From Lustribacter sp965277075 (lineage in GTDB: Bacteria; Vulcanimicrobiota; Vulcanimicrobiia; Vulcanimicrobiales; Vulcanimicrobiaceae): a stretch of DNA of 64,000 nt. The notes below the pieces were generated by a model. It saw nothing but the letters and a program-made list of their open reading frames with translations, had not been told where the DNA came from and did no database searches. The stretch covers positions 1,178,001-1,242,000 of the forward strand of contig OZ255707.1 in NCBI GenBank assembly GCA_965277075.1. The letters are read 5' to 3'. A program made the position numbers and the translations under genes. Position 1 is the stretch's first letter. Every line of letters starts with the position of its first letter. This document shows positions 60,119-64,000 of this stretch, piece after piece.

Positions 60119-60523
60119 CTAAGGCGCGTGTCCGTACCACGCTTGTAACCAGTTCCGCATCTGTGCGATCTCTTGGTTTTGGCTCTTGATGATTTCTCGC
60201 GCGAGCGCCTTTAGCTCGGGATGCGTTCCTCTGAGAAGTTCGATGTTCGCCATATCGACGGCAGATTGATGGTGCGGGATCATCATGACCATGAAGTCGC
60301 GGTCTTGAACACCGGTGAGCGCCGACTTCGACATCGCTTGCATCATGTGCGTCATCGCGGCATTCATCTCGGTGTCGCCGGCCGATTGCGATGCCATGCG
60401 CATGTCGCCGGTGCTCGTCGACTGCTCCGCAGCGACTACAACAGGTCGCAATGTGACCGCTGTACCGCTGCCGAGAATGATTCCGAGCGCGAGCATCGCG
60501 GTACCGATTCGAAGGTGTTTCAT
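60119..60523 (-). CDS. DUF305-domain protein (exported, metal-associated)
   Basis: 134 residues. Signal peptide HLRIGTAMLALGIILGSGTA, a Met-rich linker (MRMASQSAG, MNAAMTHMMQAM), then the ferritin-like DUF305 core FMVMMIPHHQSAVDMA and REIIKSQNQEIAQMRNWL. The Met and His residues are suited to copper or silver. GAGG lies six bases before the ATG. It is between the efflux adaptor gene and the permease gene. Confidence 0.85.
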   Translation of the reverse strand: MKHLRIGTAMLALGIILGSGTAVTLRPVVVAAEQSTSTGDMRMASQSAGDTEMNAAMTHMMQAMSKSALTGVQDRDFMVMMIPHHQSAVDMANIELLRGTHPELKALAREIIKSQNQEIAQMRNWLQAWYGHAP

Positions 60524-60577
60524 GTGTGTCCTCACTTGTACGAACGTCGTGGGAATGATGGGCGTCCACCGAACGGC

Positions 60578-61849
60578 CTAGTCTGAATCTCCGCTGATCG
60601 CATACGGCAGAAGCTCGTACGCACCGTCGGTCACGACGCGTGAAACGCGGCGTAGTTGCGGCGAGCGAATCGCAGCAAAGCCCGCCGACTCCAGTGCCAC
60701 GCGGACCGCGATGCGTCGATATGAACCGCCGGCCAGCGGCTCGAAGACGAGTGGTTGCCCCGTGTCGGGATCGCGTACGAGCGCGCGGGCCGGGACGACG
60801 TACGCATCGGCGGCCGTTCGCACGATGATCGTCGCGGCCGCGGTGGCGCCCGGGCGCAACACGGTCGCGGAATTCGGCATAATAAATGCCTGTAAGGTAC
60901 GCGTCTCGGGGTCGAGCGAAGCGTTGACGGTCGAGACGGTGCCGGCGAACGTTGTCGGCGAACCGTTGATCGTGATTGTCGCACGATCGCCGGTCTTGAC
61001 ACCGGTCGACTGATCCTCGCTAAGACGAACAGCAACGACGGCCTTGGCCGGATCGACGATCGCGAGCACGTTCGTGGTCGTGTCGACGACCTCGCCCGGG
61101 CCCTTCGTGCGCGTTGTCACGATGCCGTCGAACGGCGCGACGATGGTCAAGAGCGCTGCACGCGTTTGCGCCGTTGCGAGCGAGGAACGCGACCGCTCGA
61201 GCTCCGCGCGCGCGACGTCGATGTCCGCGACGCGCGGACCGGCGATAAGAAGCGATCCGGCCTCCTGTTTGTCGCGTAGATCGGCCGCCGCATCCGCGTA
61301 CGCCGCCTGTGCCTGCTCGACGTCGCGGCGGGACGCGATACCGACCGCCGCCAGCGACTGCTGACGCTGCAACTCGGCACGTGCGGTCCGCGCCTTGGCG
61401 TCGGCGCCGGCCACGAGCGCACGATTCTGCGCGAGCTCCTGCGGGCGAGCCCCGGCGCGTGTCTTCGCGAGCTCCGCTTGCGCGGCACTGACATCGGCCG
61501 ACGCCTGCGCAACGTCACGCTGCGCAAGACGATTGTCGAGCCGCGCAAGAACCTCGCCGCGCGAAACACGGTCGCCGATGGAAACGTCGACCGACGCGAT
61601 CTGGCCTGCAGTCGGAAATGTAAGGTCTGCTTGAGCACCGGCCCCCGCCAGCACCTCGCCGCCGGCAGAAATCGCCCCCGTGAGCGACCGGTGTTCGACG
61701 CGCGCAAAATGTACGGGGACCGCGGGTCGTTCCACCGTGCCGGCCGGCGGAGTTTTTTCAGGGCCGCTTTCGTTCGCGCTTTTGGTCGAGCACCCGGCGA
61801 GGAAAATGAGTGCCGCTGCAACGAACGCCGTCATTTGGCGACGGTTCAT
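60578..61849 (-). CDS. RND efflux periplasmic adaptor (HlyD/MFP family) lipoprotein
   Basis: 423 residues. Lipoprotein signal FVAAALIFLAGCSTKS (lipobox L-A-G-C). Barrel-sandwich halves DLTFPTAGQIASVDVSIGDR and LLTIVAPFDGIVTTRTKGPG surround a long alpha-hairpin (about 110-220, heptad-like Ala/Gln/Arg-rich). It links the RND pump to the TolC channel. ATGA overlap with the TolC gene. The ~55 bases to the DUF305 start contain no clear terminator. Confidence 0.92.
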   Translation of the reverse strand: MNRRQMTAFVAAALIFLAGCSTKSANESGPEKTPPAGTVERPAVPVHFARVEHRSLTGAISAGGEVLAGAGAQADLTFPTAGQIASVDVSIGDRVSRGEVLARLDNRLAQRDVAQASADVSAAQAELAKTRAGARPQELAQNRALVAGADAKARTARAELQRQQSLAAVGIASRRDVEQAQAAYADAAADLRDKQEAGSLLIAGPRVADIDVARAELERSRSSLATAQTRAALLTIVAPFDGIVTTRTKGPGEVVDTTTNVLAIVDPAKAVVAVRLSEDQSTGVKTGDRATITINGSPTTFAGTVSTVNASLDPETRTLQAFIMPNSATVLRPGATAAATIIVRTAADAYVVPARALVRDPDTGQPLVFEPLAGGSYRRIAVRVALESAGFAAIRSPQLRRVSRVVTDGAYELLPYAISGDSD

Positions 61850-63156
61850 GGCGCGATCGGATTCCCGAGCAGAATGTCGAGCTTTGCAATGGCGGCAGCA
61901 TAGTCGCCGCGAGCCTGGTCGCGGTCGGACTGCGCCGTCGCGACACTCGTGCGAGCGGTGATAACATCGAGCGTTCCGAGCGCGCCTGCTCGAAACCCGA
62001 TTTGGGCGATCGAGAGACTTTGTGTTGCTTGACGTACGGACTCGTCTGCGAAGTCAAGTCGCGCTCGACTCGATTCGATTGCCGCTCGCGCGGCTTCGAT
62101 CGACGCACGAAGTTGTACTTCGCGGCCGGAAAGTTGCACACGCGTCAGCGCGGCGCTCGCCTGCGCTTCGCTTTCGGCTCCGCGGATCGTCCCGAAATCG
62201 ACAATCGGAATGCTCACGCCGACCGAGGCCGTAGGCCCGCGCGATGTTTGATTTCCGAGTTGCGGCGCACGTTGCAGCAAATACCCGGCCGCGATGGAAA
62301 GCGTTGGGCGACGCTGTGCACGAGCCGCATCGAGTTGCGCGTTCGAACGCGCGAGCATCGCCTGCAGCTGCGTCGACGTCGGATCGAGACGGAGGGCACG
62401 TTGAAGGGCCGCAGTGTCGTCAGAGGCGTTCGCGACGGCCGGCTGCGGATCGATGGACAACGATGCCGCCGGATCGATCGGCCGCCCGATAAGCGCACCG
62501 AGCGCGATCGCACCTTGACGGAGTGCGGAACGTGCTTGAAACAGTTCGGTCTCCGCTCGCCGCGCTTCAACCGTTGCCCGCAAGACTTCAAAACTGCCGA
62601 TCGCTCCGGCGCGTTCGCGAAGCCGTGCCGCCGTGACGAGGTCGTTCGCGCTTCCCGCGTTTTGTTCGGCCGCGACGGTTCGCGCCTGTGCGCCGGCGAC
62701 GGCATAATACGCATCGACGATTCGTTGCCGAACGTCGCGCACGGTGGCTTCGGCCTCCCCACGGGCCGACGCCACATCGACCCGAGCAATCGCCCGTAGC
62801 GCGGCGATGCCGGGCGCCAACTGTTGAAGAAAACCCGCCGAAAGCTGTTGCAGCGAGCCGATGCCGGCTGGAACATCCTCCGTCACACCCGGTTGTACGA
62901 CGAACTGCAACGGCGGGACCGCCGCTTGCTGCACGCGGGCTTCCGCCGCAAGGATCGCCGACCGTGCCGCAACGATTTCGAGATTGTGCATATCGCCCTC
63001 GTGCAGCACGGCTCCGAGATCGATCGCTCCGGCCAGCGGCGCCGGACTTGGCGACGCGGGTACGAGTTGCGCCGAAACGCGTTGCGTCATCGCAAGAAAG
63101 GCGAGAGCGACGAGCGAAGCGCAAAGCGCCCGATATGCGCTGAGTGGTACGATCAT
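61846..63156 (-). CDS. TolC-family outer-membrane efflux protein
   Basis: 436 residues. Signal peptide ALCASLVALAFLAMTQRVSA, then the duplicated outer-membrane-efflux helical repeat: RQRIVDAYYAVAGAQARTV in the first half and QATQSLSIAQIGFRAGALGTLDVI in the second. GVSIPIVDFGTIRGAESEAQ is the usual second strand pair. It shows the organism has an outer membrane. Coupled by ATGA to the RND gene before it and the adaptor after it. Confidence 0.92.
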   Translation of the reverse strand: MIVPLSAYRALCASLVALAFLAMTQRVSAQLVPASPSPAPLAGAIDLGAVLHEGDMHNLEIVAARSAILAAEARVQQAAVPPLQFVVQPGVTEDVPAGIGSLQQLSAGFLQQLAPGIAALRAIARVDVASARGEAEATVRDVRQRIVDAYYAVAGAQARTVAAEQNAGSANDLVTAARLRERAGAIGSFEVLRATVEARRAETELFQARSALRQGAIALGALIGRPIDPAASLSIDPQPAVANASDDTAALQRALRLDPTSTQLQAMLARSNAQLDAARAQRRPTLSIAAGYLLQRAPQLGNQTSRGPTASVGVSIPIVDFGTIRGAESEAQASAALTRVQLSGREVQLRASIEAARAAIESSRARLDFADESVRQATQSLSIAQIGFRAGALGTLDVITARTSVATAQSDRDQARGDYAAAIAKLDILLGNPIAP

Positions 63157-64000
63157 CGCAGCGCCGGCTCCCCGGCGTGCGCCATCGACTTCCGCGGGGC
63201 CGAACGATCGTTCGGCTGTCGACGATTTCGAAAAGATACGTAGAACACCGGCATGAGATAGAGCGTAAAAAATGTCGAGAAAAGCAGACCGCCGATGGTC
63301 GCGACGGCGAGCGGCTTTTGCATCTCGCTGCCGGCGCCAAGGCCGATCGCGAGCGGAACGACACCGAGCAACGATGTGAGCGTCGTCATGATGATCGGAC
63401 GCATCCGCAAACGGCCCGCGTGAACCATCGCCTCCTCCGCGGTGCTGCCTTGCGCGACGAGCTTGTCCACTTCGTCGAAGAGCAGGATGCCGTTCTTGAC
63501 GACCCCGCCGACGAGCAGAATCAAACCCATGAACGACGAGACGTTGAGCGGAATGTTGGTGATGCGCAACGCGGCGACCACGCCGAAGAGTGCCAGGGGC
63601 ACCGACGAAATAACCACGATCGGGATGCGGAACCCACGAAATTCAAAAACCATCGTGATGAAGACGAGCAGAATTGCGATGGCGATCGCCGTGCCGAACT
63701 CGGCAAATGACTGCCGTTGCAACGCATAGCGACCGCCATAGACGAGACGGTATCCGGAAGGCAGCCGCACGTCGCGAAGCGCGGTGCGAATGTCCGCGAT
63801 CGTTCCGCCGAGGTCGCGGCCGCTCACGTTCGCCGTTACGCGAACGATCTGCTCGAGGTTCTCTTCGTTGCGCTCGGTGGTCGATCCGAGCGGAACGATA
63901 TCAGCCAGCGAACTCAAACTGTAACTCGAACCATTCGGCGCGACGATCGGCAGCGTTTGCAGATCGCCGAGCGAGACGTCATTCCACGGCACCGCATAAC
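63153..64000 (-). CDS. RND efflux transporter (AcrB/CusA family), C-terminal part (cut by window edge)
   Basis: The last ~282 residues of an RND pump; the frame stays open to the right edge. FAEFGTAIAIAILLVFITMVFEF begins the second membrane half; SVPLALFGVVAALRI, FMGLILLVGGVVKNGILLFD and AGRLRMRPIIMTTLTSLLGVVPLAIG are the classical RND helices. LPSGYRLVYGGRYALQRQSF precedes. The lack of the heavy-metal CusA signature in this part means drug, lipid or metal export cannot be separated. Confidence 0.92.
   Translation of the reverse strand, partial: YAVPWNDVSLGDLQTLPIVAPNGSSYSLSSLADIVPLGSTTERNEENLEQIVRVTANVSGRDLGGTIADIRTALRDVRLPSGYRLVYGGRYALQRQSFAEFGTAIAIAILLVFITMVFEFRGFRIPIVVISSVPLALFGVVAALRITNIPLNVSSFMGLILLVGGVVKNGILLFDEVDKLVAQGSTAEEAMVHAGRLRMRPIIMTTLTSLLGVVPLAIGLGAGSEMQKPLAVATIGGLLFSTFFTLYLMPVFYVSFRNRRQPNDRSAPRKSMAHAGEPALR

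Noticed and set aside
1..64000. tRNA, rRNA and CRISPR arrays
   Set aside because: No clover-leaf with a GTTCGA-type T-loop in suitable context, no rRNA-like segments and no regularly spaced direct repeats were noticed; the reading was by eye, so a small RNA gene could be missed.

Overview
The window is GC-rich, compact bacterial DNA: about 70 genes, most junctions abutting or overlapping by 1-4 bases, no rRNA, tRNA, CRISPR array or full insertion sequence seen. An RND efflux set with a TolC-type outer-membrane channel points to a diderm, while the order fhaA-fhaB-PP2C-ftsW is otherwise typical of Actinobacteria and relatives. Many Rieske oxygenases and molybdenum hydroxylases would fit Candidatus Eremiobacterota (WPS-2) or a similar uncultured soil lineage; this placement is an inference.

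Region 1 (1-25.8 kb) looks like a catabolic island. It holds a class II aldolase fragment, a LivK-like binding protein with two tandem Rieske oxygenases, a MetE-like protein, an aldo/keto reductase, a flavin monooxygenase, a fumarylacetoacetate-hydrolase-family enzyme, a VOC protein, a complete SsuABC-type importer plus two extra NMT1-type binding proteins, a DUF6282 hydrolase, a dehydrogenase, UbiX, an IclR regulator and a VanA-like Rieske oxygenase. A DNA-repair pair (Ada and a 2OG-Fe(II) oxygenase) follows, then a seven-gene cluster: alpha/beta hydrolase, CoxG, CoxM, CoxL, CoxS, MFS transporter, binding protein.

Region 2 (25.8-34.5 kb) is core metabolism: the minus-strand operon ilvC-ilvB-ilvM-like-leuC-leuD-leuB, preceded by a promoter, a hidden Val/Leu-rich leader peptide and an intrinsic terminator, i.e. 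a classical attenuator. rpiA diverges from it; a LarA-like protein and a PH-domain membrane protein follow.

Region 3 (34.5-44.3 kb) has a second molybdenum hydroxylase cluster ending in a 3-hydroxyanthranilate dioxygenase-like gene, a divergent polysaccharide deacetylase (YibQ-like), a methyltransferase, a lipoprotein, a diguanylate cyclase and an anthrax-lethal-factor-like metallopeptidase.

Region 4 (44.3-49 kb) is a decayed accessory stretch: truncated and frameshifted genes (SgcJ-like, glucosidase, NDH-2, a membrane protein), a duplicated fragment of the metallopeptidase gene, a 166-bp MITE and an Xre/MbcA-like antitoxin gene.

Region 5 (49-64 kb) returns to core functions on the minus strand: leuA with its own Leu-codon leader peptide and terminator, followed by a third paralogue of the tandem Rieske oxygenases; then def-fmt-rsmB-fhaA-fhaB-PP2C-ftsW and a degenerate YibQ-like gene; upstream of def lie a DUF318-type permease, a DUF305 protein and a TolC/HlyD/RND efflux set that runs off the right edge.
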